Source: Brenneria corticis (GTDB taxonomy: Bacteria > Pseudomonadota > Gammaproteobacteria > Enterobacterales > Enterobacteriaceae). Taken from it: 64,000 bases of DNA. The position numbers were made by a program, and so were the translations under genes. The DNA is taken from assembly GCF_003115855.1 (NCBI RefSeq), contig NZ_KZ819073.1, positions 1-64,000 of the forward strand, written 5' to 3'. Within the stretch, counting starts at the first letter, position 1; every line of letters starts with the position of its first letter. This document shows, piece after piece, positions 27,353 to 37,440 of this stretch. The notes beneath the pieces were generated by a model. It searched no databases. It was not told the origin of the DNA and saw only the letters and a list, made by a program, of their open reading frames with translations.

Positions 27353-28141
27353 GTGATTGATCAAACCGCCTTTGTTCATCCCAGCTCCATCGTCGAAGAT
27401 GGCGCTATCATTGGCGCCAATGTACATATTGGCCCATTCTGCTACATCGGTTCTCAGGTCGAGATCGGTGCGGGTACTGTGCTGAAGTCGCACGTCGTGG
27501 TTAATGGCATCACCAAGATTGGCCGCGACAACGAAATCTATCAGTTCGCCTCGATTGGTGAAGTGAATCAGGACCTTAAGTACGCAGGAGAGCCGACTCG
27601 CGTCGAGATCGGCGATCGTAACCGTATACGCGAAAGCGTCACTATTCATCGTGGCACCGAGCAAGGCGGTGGGTTGACCAAAGTCGGCAGCGATAATCTG
27701 CTGATGATCAACACCCATATCGCCCATGACTGCGTGATTGGCAATCGTTGTATCCTGGCCAATAACGCCACCCTGGGCGGGCACGTCTCCGTCGATGATT
27801 TCGCCATCATCGGCGGTATGACGGCGGTGCATCAATTCTGCATTATCGGCGCGCACGTCATGGTCGGCGGATGCTCCGGCGTGGCGCAGGATGTGCCTCC
27901 CTACGTGATTGCGCAGGGAAACCACGCCACGCCGTTCGGTTTGAACATTGAAGGATTGAAGCGCCGCGGTTTCGAGAAAGAGACCCAGCACGCCATCCGT
28001 AACGCCTACAAGCTGATTTACCGCAGCGGCAAAACGCTGGACGAGGTAAAACCGGAAATCGAAGCGCTGGCGGCCGCTCACCCGGCGGTACAGGCATTCC
28101 TCGATTTCTTTGCCCGTTCTACCCGCGGCATCATTCGTTAA
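27353..28141 (+). CDS. lpxA: UDP-GlcNAc O-acyltransferase LpxA
   Basis: 262 aa with a GTG start at 27353 (M-IDQTAFVHPSSIVED), exactly the E. coli length. First step of lipid A synthesis. Hexapeptide-repeat beta-helix; catalytic His in NTHIAHDCVIGN near residue 125; C-terminal helices (KRRGFEKETQHAIRNAYKL). Coupled to fabZ and lpxB. Confidence 0.97.
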   Translation: MIDQTAFVHPSSIVEDGAIIGANVHIGPFCYIGSQVEIGAGTVLKSHVVVNGITKIGRDNEIYQFASIGEVNQDLKYAGEPTRVEIGDRNRIRESVTIHRGTEQGGGLTKVGSDNLLMINTHIAHDCVIGNRCILANNATLGGHVSVDDFAIIGGMTAVHQFCIIGAHVMVGGCSGVAQDVPPYVIAQGNHATPFGLNIEGLKRRGFEKETQHAIRNAYKLIYRSGKTLDEVKPEIEALAAAHPAVQAFLDFFARSTRGIIR

Positions 28142-28144
28142 TCC

Positions 28145-29293
28145 ATGCCGCCACGTCCTTTGGTTATCGGATTGGTCGCCGGAGAAACCTCCGGCGACAT
28201 TCTTGGCGCCGGCCTGATTCGGGCGCTGAAAGCGCAAGCGCCGGATGCCCGTTTCGTCGGCGTCGCCGGGCCGCGTATGCAGGCCGAAGGCTGCGAAGCC
28301 TGGTATGAGATGGAAGAGCTGGCGGTGATGGGCATCGTGGAAGTGCTTGAACGCCTGCCGCGCTTGCTTAACATTCGCCGGGACTTGACGCAGCGCTTTA
28401 GCGAACTTAAGCCAGACGTTTTCGTCGGCATTGATGCGCCGGATTTCAACATCACGCTGGAAGGCAGGCTGAAACGGCGCGGCATCAGCACCATTCACTA
28501 TGTCAGCCCGTCCGTGTGGGCCTGGCGGCAAAAACGCGTTTTCAAAATAGCCAAAGCGACCAATCTGGTGCTGGCCTTTCTTCCTTTTGAAAAAGCGTTT
28601 TACGATCGTTTCAACGTGCCCTGTCGTTTTATCGGCCATACGATGGCGGACGCCATGCCTCTGCGGCCGGATAAGCAGGCGGCCAGAGCGGCGCTCGGCA
28701 TCCCCGACGGCAGTCTCTGTCTGGCGCTGCTGCCCGGCAGCCGCGGCGCCGAGGTGGAGATGCTCAGCGCCGACTTTCTGCACACCGCCCGGCTGCTGCG
28801 CCAGCGCTTTCCCGCGCTGGAAATCGTCGTTCCGCTGGTCAACGGCAAGCGTCGCGAGCAGTTTGAACGGATAAAAAACAGCGTTGCGCCTGATTTACCG
28901 CTGCATATACTGGACGGGCGGGCGCGCGAAGCGATGATCGCCAGCGACGCCGCGCTGCTGGCCTCCGGCACCGCCGCGCTGGAGTGCATGCTGGCCAAAT
29001 GTCCGATGGTGGTGGGGTATCGTATGAAACCCTTCACCTTCTGGCTGGCGCAGCGATTGGTAAAAACGCCGTGGGTTTCCCTGCCCAATCTGCTGGCCGG
29101 GCGCGAACTGGTCACCGAACTGCTGCAGACCGACTGCACGCCGGATAAACTGGCGGCGGCGCTGCTGCCCTGGCTGGCCGATGAAAGCAAAACCGCCGCG
29201 CTGCAGGCCACGTTTTTGGAGTTGCATCGGCAGATTCGCTGCAATGCCGACGAGCAGGCGGCGCAGGCCGTATTGGAATTAGTGAAATCATGA
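28145..29293 (+). CDS. lpxB: Lipid-A-disaccharide synthase LpxB
   Basis: 382 aa (E. coli 382). GT19 glycosyltransferase joining UDP-2,3-diacylglucosamine and lipid X at the membrane surface. Motifs: VAGETSGDILGAGLI, DAPDFNITLEGRLKRRG, LLPGSRGAEVEML. It overlaps the rnhB start by 4 nt (ATGA). Confidence 0.97.
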   Translation: MPPRPLVIGLVAGETSGDILGAGLIRALKAQAPDARFVGVAGPRMQAEGCEAWYEMEELAVMGIVEVLERLPRLLNIRRDLTQRFSELKPDVFVGIDAPDFNITLEGRLKRRGISTIHYVSPSVWAWRQKRVFKIAKATNLVLAFLPFEKAFYDRFNVPCRFIGHTMADAMPLRPDKQAARAALGIPDGSLCLALLPGSRGAEVEMLSADFLHTARLLRQRFPALEIVVPLVNGKRREQFERIKNSVAPDLPLHILDGRAREAMIASDAALLASGTAALECMLAKCPMVVGYRMKPFTFWLAQRLVKTPWVSLPNLLAGRELVTELLQTDCTPDKLAAALLPWLADESKTAALQATFLELHRQIRCNADEQAAQAVLELVKS

Positions 29294-29889
29294 ACGAGAC
29301 GTTTACCTACCCGCCGGCGTACTGCTGTATCGCCGGGGTTGATGAAGTGGGGCGCGGCCCGTTGGTGGGCGCCGTCGTCACCGCCGCGGTGATCCTCGAT
29401 CCCGCCCGGCCGATTGTCGGTCTGGCGGATTCAAAACAGCTGAGTGAGAAACGCCGGCTGGCGCTGTATGATGAAATAAAGGAAAAAGCGCTCTCCTGGA
29501 GTCTTGGCCGGGCGGAGCCTGAAGAAATAGACCGCCTGAACATTCTGCACGCCACCATGCTGGCGATGCAGCGGGCCGTGGCCGGGCTGGCGCTGACGCC
29601 GGATTTGGTGTTGATCGACGGTAATCGTTGTCCCGCCTTGCCGATGCCGGCGCAGGCGGTGGTGAAAGGGGATAGCCGCGTGGCGGAGATCAGCGCGGCC
29701 TCCATTATGGCGAAAGTGACGCGCGACAGCGAGATGGTGGCGCTGGATAAACTTTTCCCCGCCTACGGTTTCGCGCAGCACAAAGGCTATCCCACCGCTT
29801 TTCATCTTGAGAAGCTGGCGGCTTTGGGCGCCACCGCGTTTCACCGCCGGAGTTTTGCTCCGGTGAAACGGGCGTTGGGACTGGCGTAA
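29290..29889 (+). CDS. rnhB: Ribonuclease HII
   Basis: 199 aa. Cuts RNA in RNA/DNA hybrids, including single ribonucleotides in DNA. Acidic catalytic residues in GVDEVGRGPLVGAV, VLIDGNRCPALP and the later TRDSEM; substrate-sensing GRG motif present. Translationally coupled to lpxB. dnaE follows after 65 bp. Confidence 0.97.
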   Translation: MNETFTYPPAYCCIAGVDEVGRGPLVGAVVTAAVILDPARPIVGLADSKQLSEKRRLALYDEIKEKALSWSLGRAEPEEIDRLNILHATMLAMQRAVAGLALTPDLVLIDGNRCPALPMPAQAVVKGDSRVAEISAASIMAKVTRDSEMVALDKLFPAYGFAQHKGYPTAFHLEKLAALGATAFHRRSFAPVKRALGLA

Positions 29890-29954
29890 TCATCATTAAC
29901 CCTCAGCGCGGCCTCGTACCGCGTTGACTAATCGATAAATTCTGGGATCTGGAG

Positions 29955-32900
29955 ATGGCCGAACCACGTTTTGTTCACCTGCGTGTTCACAGTGACTATT
30001 CCATGATCGACGGGCTGGCGAAGGTCGGGCCGCTGGTAAAGAAAGCGGCGTCGCTGGGCATGCCGGCGTTGGCGATTACCGATTTCACCAACCTGTGCGG
30101 GCTGGTGAAGTTTTATGGCGGCGCGCATGGCGCCGGCATCAAGCCGATTATCGGCGCGGATGTCTACGTCGCCAGCGAAGAGTTGGGCGATGAGCTCGCG
30201 CATCTCACGCTGCTGGCGATGGATAATGAAGGCTACCAGAACCTGACGCTGCTGATTTCCCATGCTTATCAACGCGGCTACGGGGCCGAGGGTCCGACGA
30301 TAGATCGCGACTGGCTGATTGAGAAAAATAGCGGATTGCTGCTGCTCTCCGGCGGCCGCAACGGCGACGTCGGCAGGTTTATGCTGCGCGGCAATCAGAC
30401 GCAGGCCGAACAGTGCCTGACGTTCTATCGGCAATATTTCCCCGATCGCTATTACCTGGAGCTGATCCGCACCGGGCGTCAGGATGAAGAAAGCTATCTG
30501 CACGCCGCCGTGGAACTGGCGACCAGACACGGCCTGCCGGTGGTGGCGACCAACGACGTCCGCTTTATCAGCGAAGAGGATTTCGACGCGCACGAAATCC
30601 GCGTCGCCATCCACGACGGTTATACGCTTGACGATCCCAAACGGCCGCGCAACTACAGTCCGCAGCAATATATGCGCACGGAAGAGGAGATGTGCCAGCT
30701 GTTCGCCGATATCCCCGAGGCATTGGCCAACAGCGTCGAAATCGCCAAACGTTGCAACGTGACCATCCGCCTGGGCGAATACTTCCTGCCGCAGTTCCCG
30801 ACCGGGGAGATGTCCACGGAAGATTATCTGGTCAAGCGGGCGAAAGAGGGGCTGGAAGAGCGTCTGGAATTCCTGTTTCCCGACCCGCAGGAGCGGGCGC
30901 AGAAACGCCCGGAATATGATGAGCGTCTGGATATCGAGCTGAAAGTCATCAACCAGATGGGCTTCCCCGGCTACTTCCTGATCGTGATGGAGTTTATTCA
31001 GTGGTCCAAGGATAACAATGTGCCCGTCGGGCCGGGACGAGGGTCGGGCGCCGGTTCGCTGGTGGCCTACTCGCTGAAGATCACCGATCTGGACCCGCTG
31101 CAGTTTGACCTGCTGTTCGAACGCTTCCTCAACCCCGAGCGCGTTTCCATGCCGGACTTCGACGTCGACTTCTGCATGGAAAAGCGCGACCTGGTTATCG
31201 ATCACGTCGCCGATATGTACGGTCGCGACGCGGTATCGCAGATTATCACCTTCGGCACCATGGCCGCCAAAGCGGTGATCCGCGACGTGGGGCGGGTGCT
31301 GGGCCACCCTTACGGCTTTGTCGATCGCATTTCCAAACTGGTGCCGCCCGACCCGGGGATGACGCTGGAAAAAGCCTTTGCGGCGGAACCGCAGCTGCCT
31401 GAAATCTACGAGGCGGATGAAGAGGTGCGGGCGCTGATCGATATGGCGCGCAAGCTGGAGGGCGTGACGCGCAACGCCGGCAAACACGCCGGCGGGGTGG
31501 TTATCTCCCCCACCAAAATCACCGACTTCGCCCCGCTGTACTGCGATGCGGAAGGCAACCATCCGGTCACCCAGTTTGATAAAAGCGACGTCGAATATGC
31601 CGGTCTGGTGAAGTTCGACTTCCTCGGCCTGCGCACGCTGACCATCATCGACTGGGCGCTGGAGATGATTAACGCGCGCCGGGCGAAGCAGGGTCAGGAG
31701 CCGATAGATATCGCCGCCATCCCGCTGGATGACAAGAAGAGTTTCGACATGCTGCAACGCTCGGAAACCACGGCGGTGTTCCAGCTTGAATCGCGCGGCA
31801 TGAAGGACCTGATCAAACGCCTGAAGCCCGACTGCTTTGAAGATATGATCGCGCTGGTGGCGCTGTTCCGTCCCGGTCCGCTGCAGTCCGGCATGGTGGA
31901 TAACTTTATCGACCGCAAACACGGGCGCGAGGCCATCTCCTATCCGGATATCGAGTGGCAGCACGAGTCGCTGAAACCGGTGCTGGAGCCGACCTACGGC
32001 ATTATCCTGTATCAGGAACAGGTAATGCAGATCGCCCAGGTGCTGGCGGGCTATACCCTGGGCGGCGCGGATATGCTGCGTCGCGCCATGGGTAAAAAGA
32101 ACCCGGTCGAAATGGCCAAGCAGCGCGGCGGTTTTGAAGACGGCGCGAAGTCGCGCGGGGTGGACGGCGAACTGGCGATCAAAATCTTCGACCTGGTGGA
32201 GAAATTCGCCGGCTACGGATTCAACAAATCGCACTCGGCCGCCTATGCGCTGGTCTCCTACCAGACCCTGTGGCTGAAAGCGCACTATCCGGCCGAGTTT
32301 ATGGCGGCGGTGATGACCGCCGATATGGACAACACCGACAAAGTGGTCGGGCTGGTGGACGAATGCTGGCGCATGGGGCTGAAAATCCTGCCGCCGGACA
32401 TCAACAGCGGCCTTTATCATTTTCACGTCAACGGCGACGGCGAGATCGTTTACGGCATCGGGGCGATCAAGGGCGTCGGCGAAGGGCCGATTGAAGCGAT
32501 TATCGAAGCGCGTAATCAAGACGGCTATTTCAAAGAGCTGTTTGATCTGTGCGCCCGTACCGATATCAAGAAACTGAACCGCCGGGTGCTGGAAAAGCTG
32601 ATTATGTCCGGGGCGTTCGACCGCCTGGGGCCGCATCGCGCCGCGCTGATGAACTCGCTGGGCGATGCGCTGAAGGCCGCCGATCAGCACGCCAAGGCGG
32701 AAGCCATCGGCCAGGTGGATATGTTCGGCGTGCTGGCCGATGCGCCCGAACAGGTCGAACAGTCCTACAGTACGGTTCCGCCCTGGCCGGAACAGGTGGT
32801 GCTGGACGGTGAGCGGGAAACGCTGGGACTCTACCTGACCGGCCATCCGATCACCCAGTACCTCAAGGAGATCGAACGTTACGCCGGCGGCGTGCGTTTG

Positions 32901-33437
32901 AAAGATATGCACCCGACGGAGCGGGGCAAAATGACCACTGCCGTGGGCCTGGTGCTGGCCGCCAGGGTAATGGTCACCAAGCGGGGAAACCGCATTGGCG
33001 TTTGTACCCTGGACGATCGTTCCGGTCGTCTGGAAATCATGCTGTTCACCGATGCGCTGGAGAAATATCAGCATTTACTGGAAAAAGACCGTATCCTGAT
33101 CGCCAGCGGGCAGGTCAGCTTTGACGACTTCAGCGGCGGGCTTAAAATGACCGTCCGGGAGTTGATGGATATTAGCGAAGCGCGGGAAAAATATGCGCGC
33201 GGACTTGCTATCTCGCTGACTGACAGGCAAATTGATGACCAACTATTAAACCGTCTCCGCCAATCGTTGGAACCTCATCGATCGGGGACGATCCCGGTGA
33301 ATCTTTATTACCAGCGTGAAGATGCGCGCGCCCGGTTGCGTTTCGGCGCGGCGTGGCGCATAACGCCGACGGATACGTTGCTGAACGATCTGCGCACGTT
33401 AGTGGGTAATGAACAGGTGGAACTGGAATTTGACTAA
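29955..33437 (+). CDS. dnaE: DNA polymerase III alpha subunit DnaE
   Basis: 1160 aa, the size of E. coli DnaE. Replicative polymerase. N-terminal PHP domain (VHSDYSMIDGLAKV), catalytic palm with GPGRGSGAGSLVAYSL and MPDFDVDFCM (two catalytic Asp), tandem helix-hairpin-helix region (GYGFNKSHSAAYA), then an OB-fold domain (GVCTLDDRSGRLEIMLF) and the C-terminal tau-binding tail. It sits between rnhB and accA, as in E. coli. Confidence 0.98.
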   Translation: MAEPRFVHLRVHSDYSMIDGLAKVGPLVKKAASLGMPALAITDFTNLCGLVKFYGGAHGAGIKPIIGADVYVASEELGDELAHLTLLAMDNEGYQNLTLLISHAYQRGYGAEGPTIDRDWLIEKNSGLLLLSGGRNGDVGRFMLRGNQTQAEQCLTFYRQYFPDRYYLELIRTGRQDEESYLHAAVELATRHGLPVVATNDVRFISEEDFDAHEIRVAIHDGYTLDDPKRPRNYSPQQYMRTEEEMCQLFADIPEALANSVEIAKRCNVTIRLGEYFLPQFPTGEMSTEDYLVKRAKEGLEERLEFLFPDPQERAQKRPEYDERLDIELKVINQMGFPGYFLIVMEFIQWSKDNNVPVGPGRGSGAGSLVAYSLKITDLDPLQFDLLFERFLNPERVSMPDFDVDFCMEKRDLVIDHVADMYGRDAVSQIITFGTMAAKAVIRDVGRVLGHPYGFVDRISKLVPPDPGMTLEKAFAAEPQLPEIYEADEEVRALIDMARKLEGVTRNAGKHAGGVVISPTKITDFAPLYCDAEGNHPVTQFDKSDVEYAGLVKFDFLGLRTLTIIDWALEMINARRAKQGQEPIDIAAIPLDDKKSFDMLQRSETTAVFQLESRGMKDLIKRLKPDCFEDMIALVALFRPGPLQSGMVDNFIDRKHGREAISYPDIEWQHESLKPVLEPTYGIILYQEQVMQIAQVLAGYTLGGADMLRRAMGKKNPVEMAKQRGGFEDGAKSRGVDGELAIKIFDLVEKFAGYGFNKSHSAAYALVSYQTLWLKAHYPAEFMAAVMTADMDNTDKVVGLVDECWRMGLKILPPDINSGLYHFHVNGDGEIVYGIGAIKGVGEGPIEAIIEARNQDGYFKELFDLCARTDIKKLNRRVLEKLIMSGAFDRLGPHRAALMNSLGDALKAADQHAKAEAIGQVDMFGVLADAPEQVEQSYSTVPPWPEQVVLDGERETLGLYLTGHPITQYLKEIERYAGGVRLKDMHPTERGKMTTAVGLVLAARVMVTKRGNRIGVCTLDDRSGRLEIMLFTDALEKYQHLLEKDRILIASGQVSFDDFSGGLKMTVRELMDISEAREKYARGLAISLTDRQIDDQLLNRLRQSLEPHRSGTIPVNLYYQREDARARLRFGAAWRITPTDTLLNDLRTLVGNEQVELEFD

Positions 33438-33449
33438 TATAGGAATACT

Positions 33450-34409
33450 ATGAGTCTGAATTTTCTTGATTTTGAGCAGCCGATTGCAGAGTTGGAAGCG
33501 AAAATTGACTCGCTGACCGCAGTCAGCCGTCAAGACGAAAAATTGGATATTAATCTGGACGAAGAGGTCCAGCGCCTGCGCGAGAAGAGCGTTGAGCTGA
33601 CGCGCAAGATTTTCTCCGATCTGGGCGCCTGGCAAGTCGCCCAGTTGGCGCGTCATCCGCAGCGTCCGTATACGCTGGATTACATCAGGCACATTTTTAG
33701 CGACTTCGACGAATTGGCGGGCGATCGCGCCTATGCCGACGATAAAGCGATAGTGGGTGGGATTGCGCGTCTCAACGGGCGTCCGGTGATGATCATCGGC
33801 CACCAGAAGGGACGGGAAACCAAGGAAAAGATCCGCCGCAACTTCGGCATGCCGGCGCCGGAAGGGTATCGTAAGGCGCTGCGTCTGATGGAGATGGCCG
33901 AACGTTTCAAAATGCCGATCATCACCTTTATCGATACGCCGGGCGCTTATCCGGGCGTCGGCGCCGAAGAGCGCGGGCAGTCGGAAGCCATTGCGCGCAA
34001 CCTGCGCGAAATGTCCGCCCTGCGCGTGCCCATCGTCTGCACCGTGATCGGCGAAGGCGGCTCCGGCGGCGCGCTGGCCATCGGCGTGGGCGACAAGGTT
34101 AATATGCTGCAGTTCAGCACCTATTCGGTGATTTCGCCGGAAGGATGCGCCTCCATTCTGTGGAAGAGCGCGGACAAGGCGCCGCTGGCCGCGGAAGCGA
34201 TGGGCATCACCGCGCCGCGTTTGAAAGAGCTGAAAATGATCGATAACGTGATCCCGGAACCGCTGGGCTCGGCGTACCGCAATATCGATGCGATGTCCGC
34301 CTCGCTGAAAGCGCAGTTGCTGTCCGATCTTGAGGATCTGGATGCGCTGAGCGAAGAAGAGCTGCTCAACCGCCGCTACCAGCGTCTGATGAACTACGGC
34401 TATTGCTGA
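33450..34409 (+). CDS. accA: Acetyl-CoA carboxylase carboxyltransferase subunit alpha
   Basis: 319 aa, the E. coli length. With AccD forms the carboxyltransferase that makes malonyl-CoA. Crotonase-fold signatures: IDTPGAYPGVGAEERGQSEA, GEGGSGGALAIGVGD and SPEGCASILWK. Starts 12 bp after dnaE and is closed by a strong hairpin terminator. Confidence 0.98.
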   Translation: MSLNFLDFEQPIAELEAKIDSLTAVSRQDEKLDINLDEEVQRLREKSVELTRKIFSDLGAWQVAQLARHPQRPYTLDYIRHIFSDFDELAGDRAYADDKAIVGGIARLNGRPVMIIGHQKGRETKEKIRRNFGMPAPEGYRKALRLMEMAERFKMPIITFIDTPGAYPGVGAEERGQSEAIARNLREMSALRVPIVCTVIGEGGSGGALAIGVGDKVNMLQFSTYSVISPEGCASILWKSADKAPLAAEAMGITAPRLKELKMIDNVIPEPLGSAYRNIDAMSASLKAQLLSDLEDLDALSEEELLNRRYQRLMNYGYC

Positions 34410-34430
34410 TTATCCGCCGCTGCGACGTCA

Positions 34431-34459
34431 GGCCCGCTATCCTACGGATAGCGGGCTTT
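34431..34459 (+). terminator. Terminator after accA
   Basis: GCCCGCTATCC-tac-GGATAGCGGGC then TTTTC. It ends the long dnaE-accA transcription unit before the convergent lut operon. Confidence 0.9.
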
Positions 34460-34489
34460 TCTCTTCCTGTGGCTCAGGTTCACCCTGCG

Positions 34490-35194
34490 TCAGCGATCTT
34501 CGATAATCAGATACGCCGCGTGAATCGGGCCGTGGACGCCGATAACCTTAATCAATTCAATATCCGCCGTGGAGCTGGGACCGGCGATAAGATTGATGCA
34601 GGCGGGCATCCGTTCGCCCTTTTGCGCCATATGATGTAACCGCTCCGCCAGCTGCGCCACCCGCGGCAGAATGTCGCTTTTGCGCAGCACAAAGATGGAG
34701 GTTTCGGGAAGCAGGCTAATGGAGCAGCCGCGTTCCGGCCCGGAGAACAGCACCACGCCGCCGGATTCCGTCAGCCCCGCTTCGGCATAGACTACGCCAA
34801 TCTTCGCCTGCTCGGCCAGGCGGATATTCTCCTGTTGCGCTTCCGGCCGCCAGACGTGCGCCTGGTAATGCTGTTGCAAGGCCTGGGTGATGCCCAGTTC
34901 GGCCAAACGCGCGTCGCCGCTGACCACCAGCGGCGTCGGACCGTACTCTGCGCACAGCGCCAGCAGATTCTCCAGCAGCGTTTCTGACGAAGTCAGCACG
35001 CAGTTGGCTTTAAGGGTTGTTCGGGCGAAATCGACAAAGGCCTGACAGCGCTGGTCCTGCGTCAGCTCAGTCAGGCGCGTCTGCGCCGGAAACGTCGTTT
35101 CCGACGCCGCGCCAACCGGCGCATGACGCACCTTTCGGCCGAGCCGTCTGGCGATTTCCGCTAAAAAGTCGTCACGGTTTTGTTGATTAAGCAT
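34490..35194 (-). CDS. lutC: L-lactate oxidation protein LutC (LUD domain)
   Basis: 234 aa. LUD-domain subunit of the LutABC iron-sulfur L-lactate dehydrogenase (YkgG in E. coli). Visible core: AEAGLTESGGVVLFSG and the C-terminal LIAGPSSTADIELIKVIGVHGP. Its start abuts the lutB stop (shared nucleotide at 35194). Last gene of lldP-lutA-lutB-lutC. It is inferred to work with LutA/LutB, oxidising lactate to pyruvate. Confidence 0.92.
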   Translation of the reverse strand: MLNQQNRDDFLAEIARRLGRKVRHAPVGAASETTFPAQTRLTELTQDQRCQAFVDFARTTLKANCVLTSSETLLENLLALCAEYGPTPLVVSGDARLAELGITQALQQHYQAHVWRPEAQQENIRLAEQAKIGVVYAEAGLTESGGVVLFSGPERGCSISLLPETSIFVLRKSDILPRVAQLAERLHHMAQKGERMPACINLIAGPSSTADIELIKVIGVHGPIHAAYLIIEDR

Positions 35195-36615
35195 TATTTT
35201 TTCCCCTCGGACCGATGGCGTTTAAACCAACTGCGGAAACTTTCGCCGTCCGCCTGCGGCAAGTCGCGCGCCTGCGTCCAGGCGCCCAGCGCGCCGATAT
35301 TAAAGGGCGCTTTGCCATCCTTTATCGCCCAGCCGGCGGCTTTGGCGCCCATCACCATCCCCACTTTCCATACGCCGGGATGGGCGTTGGCATAGTTGAA
35401 CAGTTTGATGACGCGTTGCTCCGTTTTCGGAGTGATGCCCTGTTCCGCCATCACGCGGCGGTGCTTGAGCAGCAGCTGCGCCAGCGGGATTTTCACCGGA
35501 CAGACCTGATTGCAGGCGGTGCAGAGCGAGCAGGCGTAAGGCAGATCTTTAAATTCCTTATAGCCGCCCAACAGCGGCGACAGCACCGAGCCGATGGGGC
35601 CGGGGTAGATCGAACCGTAGCCGTGGCCGCCGATATGGCGATAGGCCGGACAGGTATTGATGCAGGCGCCGCAGCGGATGCAGCGCAGAATCGAGCGGAA
35701 TTCGGAACCCAGCACCTGAGAGCGTCCGTTATCGATGATGACCAGATGGAACTCCTCCGGCCCGTCGATATCGCCTTCCCGCCGCGGGCCGGTCAGCCAG
35801 GTATTGTAGCCGGTGAGCCTGGCGCCTACCGCGCTGCGGCACAGCATGGTGATCAACACGTCGACTTCGGCGAAGGTGGGCGCGATACGCTCCATGCCCA
35901 TCACCGCGATATGGGTTTTCGGCAGGGTGGTGCACAGCCGGCCGTTGCCTTCGTTGGTCACCAGACACACCGAACCGGTTTCGGCGACGGCGAAATTACA
36001 GCCGGTAATGCCGATATCGGCGCTGAGGAAATCCTGGCGGATCTTCTGGCGGATAAACAGGGTCATGGCTTCCGGCGTTTCCGGGCCGTCGTAGCCCAGG
36101 CGCTCTTTCAGGATGCGCTGGATTTGGTGACGGTCTTTATGGATCGCCGGGACCACGATATGCGACGGCGGATCCTCATCCAGTTGCAGAATATATTCGC
36201 CGAGATCGGTTTCCACCACCTCGATGCCCGCCTGCTGAAGCACATGGTTCATGCCGATCTCTTCCGTGACCATCGACTTGGACTTGACGATTTTTTTAGC
36301 CTGCTTGGCCTGCGCGACCTTGAGAATATAGTCGGTGGCCTGTTCGCAGGTGCGGGCAAAAAAGACCTGCCCGCCATTCGCCGTCACTTTCTCGGTCAAC
36401 TGATACAGATAGGCGTCGAGATTCTCCAGTACGTGATTACGAATCTGCTCCGCCTGGTCGCGCCACTGTTCCCAATCGCCCAGCTCTTCCACCATCTTTT
36501 GCCGGTTGGCGCCGATGCGCTCCTGCGCCATGGAAACGTTGCGGCGCATGATGTCGTCCTGCATCTCTGCGTTGATGCGCGGCTTGAAATCGACTTTACT
36601 GGTTTTCAAATACAT
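35194..36615 (-). CDS. lutB: L-lactate oxidation iron-sulfur protein LutB
   Basis: 473 aa. N-terminal LUD domain (KSKSMVTEEIGMNHVL, GITGCNFAVAETGSV) and two 4Fe-4S cysteine motifs, CIRCGACINTC at 312-322 and CSLCTACNQVC at 362-372, plus a C-terminal LutB domain. Homologue of E. coli YkgF. Ferredoxin-like electron-transfer subunit of the LutABC complex; 10 bp separate it from lutA. Confidence 0.94.
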   Translation of the reverse strand: MYLKTSKVDFKPRINAEMQDDIMRRNVSMAQERIGANRQKMVEELGDWEQWRDQAEQIRNHVLENLDAYLYQLTEKVTANGGQVFFARTCEQATDYILKVAQAKQAKKIVKSKSMVTEEIGMNHVLQQAGIEVVETDLGEYILQLDEDPPSHIVVPAIHKDRHQIQRILKERLGYDGPETPEAMTLFIRQKIRQDFLSADIGITGCNFAVAETGSVCLVTNEGNGRLCTTLPKTHIAVMGMERIAPTFAEVDVLITMLCRSAVGARLTGYNTWLTGPRREGDIDGPEEFHLVIIDNGRSQVLGSEFRSILRCIRCGACINTCPAYRHIGGHGYGSIYPGPIGSVLSPLLGGYKEFKDLPYACSLCTACNQVCPVKIPLAQLLLKHRRVMAEQGITPKTEQRVIKLFNYANAHPGVWKVGMVMGAKAAGWAIKDGKAPFNIGALGAWTQARDLPQADGESFRSWFKRHRSEGKK

Positions 36616-36625
36616 GGCGGTCTCC

Positions 36626-37345
36626 TTATCGGCTCATCAGCACTTCGGCGATATGCATCACCTTGACGGGTTGTTTTTCCCGGCTGAGCCGGCCGCCGAT
36701 GTTGATCAGACAGCTGACGTCGGCGCTAATCAGATAGTCCGGCTGCGGCGCCATCAGGTGGCGTACCTTTTCCTTGACCATCTCGCCGGAGATCTCGGCC
36801 ATCTTGACCGAAAAGGTGCCGCCGAAACCGCAGCAGGTTTCCTGGTGTTCGAACGGCAGCAGTTCCAGCCCGTCGACGTGGCGGAGCAACGTAAGCGGCG
36901 CCTCGGTGACGCCCAGCTTACGGGACAGGCTGCACGAGGGGTGATAGACCGCTTTGCCGGGCAGGCGCGCGCCGACATCGACCACGCCCATAATATCGAC
37001 AATGAACGACGTGAGATCCTGCATGCGGTCGGCCACGGCCTGCGCGCGTCGCGCCCACTCCGGCTCGTCGCTCAGGTAGCCGGCGTAGCTTTTGATGGCG
37101 TAGGTGCAGGAGCCCGCCGGGGAAACGATCGGATAATCATTTTCTTCCAGCGCCTCGATCAGCGACTTCATGGCGGGTTTGGCTCCCTCGACATAGCCGC
37201 TGTTCAGCGCGGGCTGGCCGCAACATCCTTGTTTTTCAGGGAAAAAAACCTTACAGCCCAATTGCTCGAGCAGCAAGACCGTGTCACGCGCCATCTTGGC
37301 TTTCAAGGCATCGCCGAGGCAGGTGACATAAAAATTGATGTTCAT
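36626..37345 (-). CDS. lutA: L-lactate oxidation protein LutA (CCG domains)
   Basis: 239 aa when started at ATG 37345 (MNINFYVTCLGDALK) with GGAG 8 nt upstream; this equals E. coli YkgE. Two cysteine-rich CCG domains: QGCCGQPALNSGY and ETCCGFGGTFSVK, the type that binds Fe-S clusters in heterodisulfide-reductase-like proteins. Second gene after lldP on the minus strand. Confidence 0.93.
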   Translation of the reverse strand: MNINFYVTCLGDALKAKMARDTVLLLEQLGCKVFFPEKQGCCGQPALNSGYVEGAKPAMKSLIEALEENDYPIVSPAGSCTYAIKSYAGYLSDEPEWARRAQAVADRMQDLTSFIVDIMGVVDVGARLPGKAVYHPSCSLSRKLGVTEAPLTLLRHVDGLELLPFEHQETCCGFGGTFSVKMAEISGEMVKEKVRHLMAPQPDYLISADVSCLINIGGRLSREKQPVKVMHIAEVLMSR

Positions 37346-37440
37346 TGACGTTTGCTCCATTGCTAACGGTTAAAACAGCCATACTGATAAGTTTATTTTT
37401 GATATTATTTTCTAATTCAATTAGTTATATATCTGTGACC

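Noticed and set aside
27272..28783. 503-codon frame antisense to lpxA/lpxB
   Set aside because: Spans two well-identified genes on the other strand; no homologue recognised.
29928..33074. Very long open frame (1048 codons) antisense to dnaE
   Set aside because: It mirrors a GC-rich conserved gene codon by codon, has no recognisable family and no own ribosome site; the dnaE reading is unmistakable.
35215..36666. 483-codon frame antisense to lutB
   Set aside because: Composition reflects the complement of lutB; no conserved motif.
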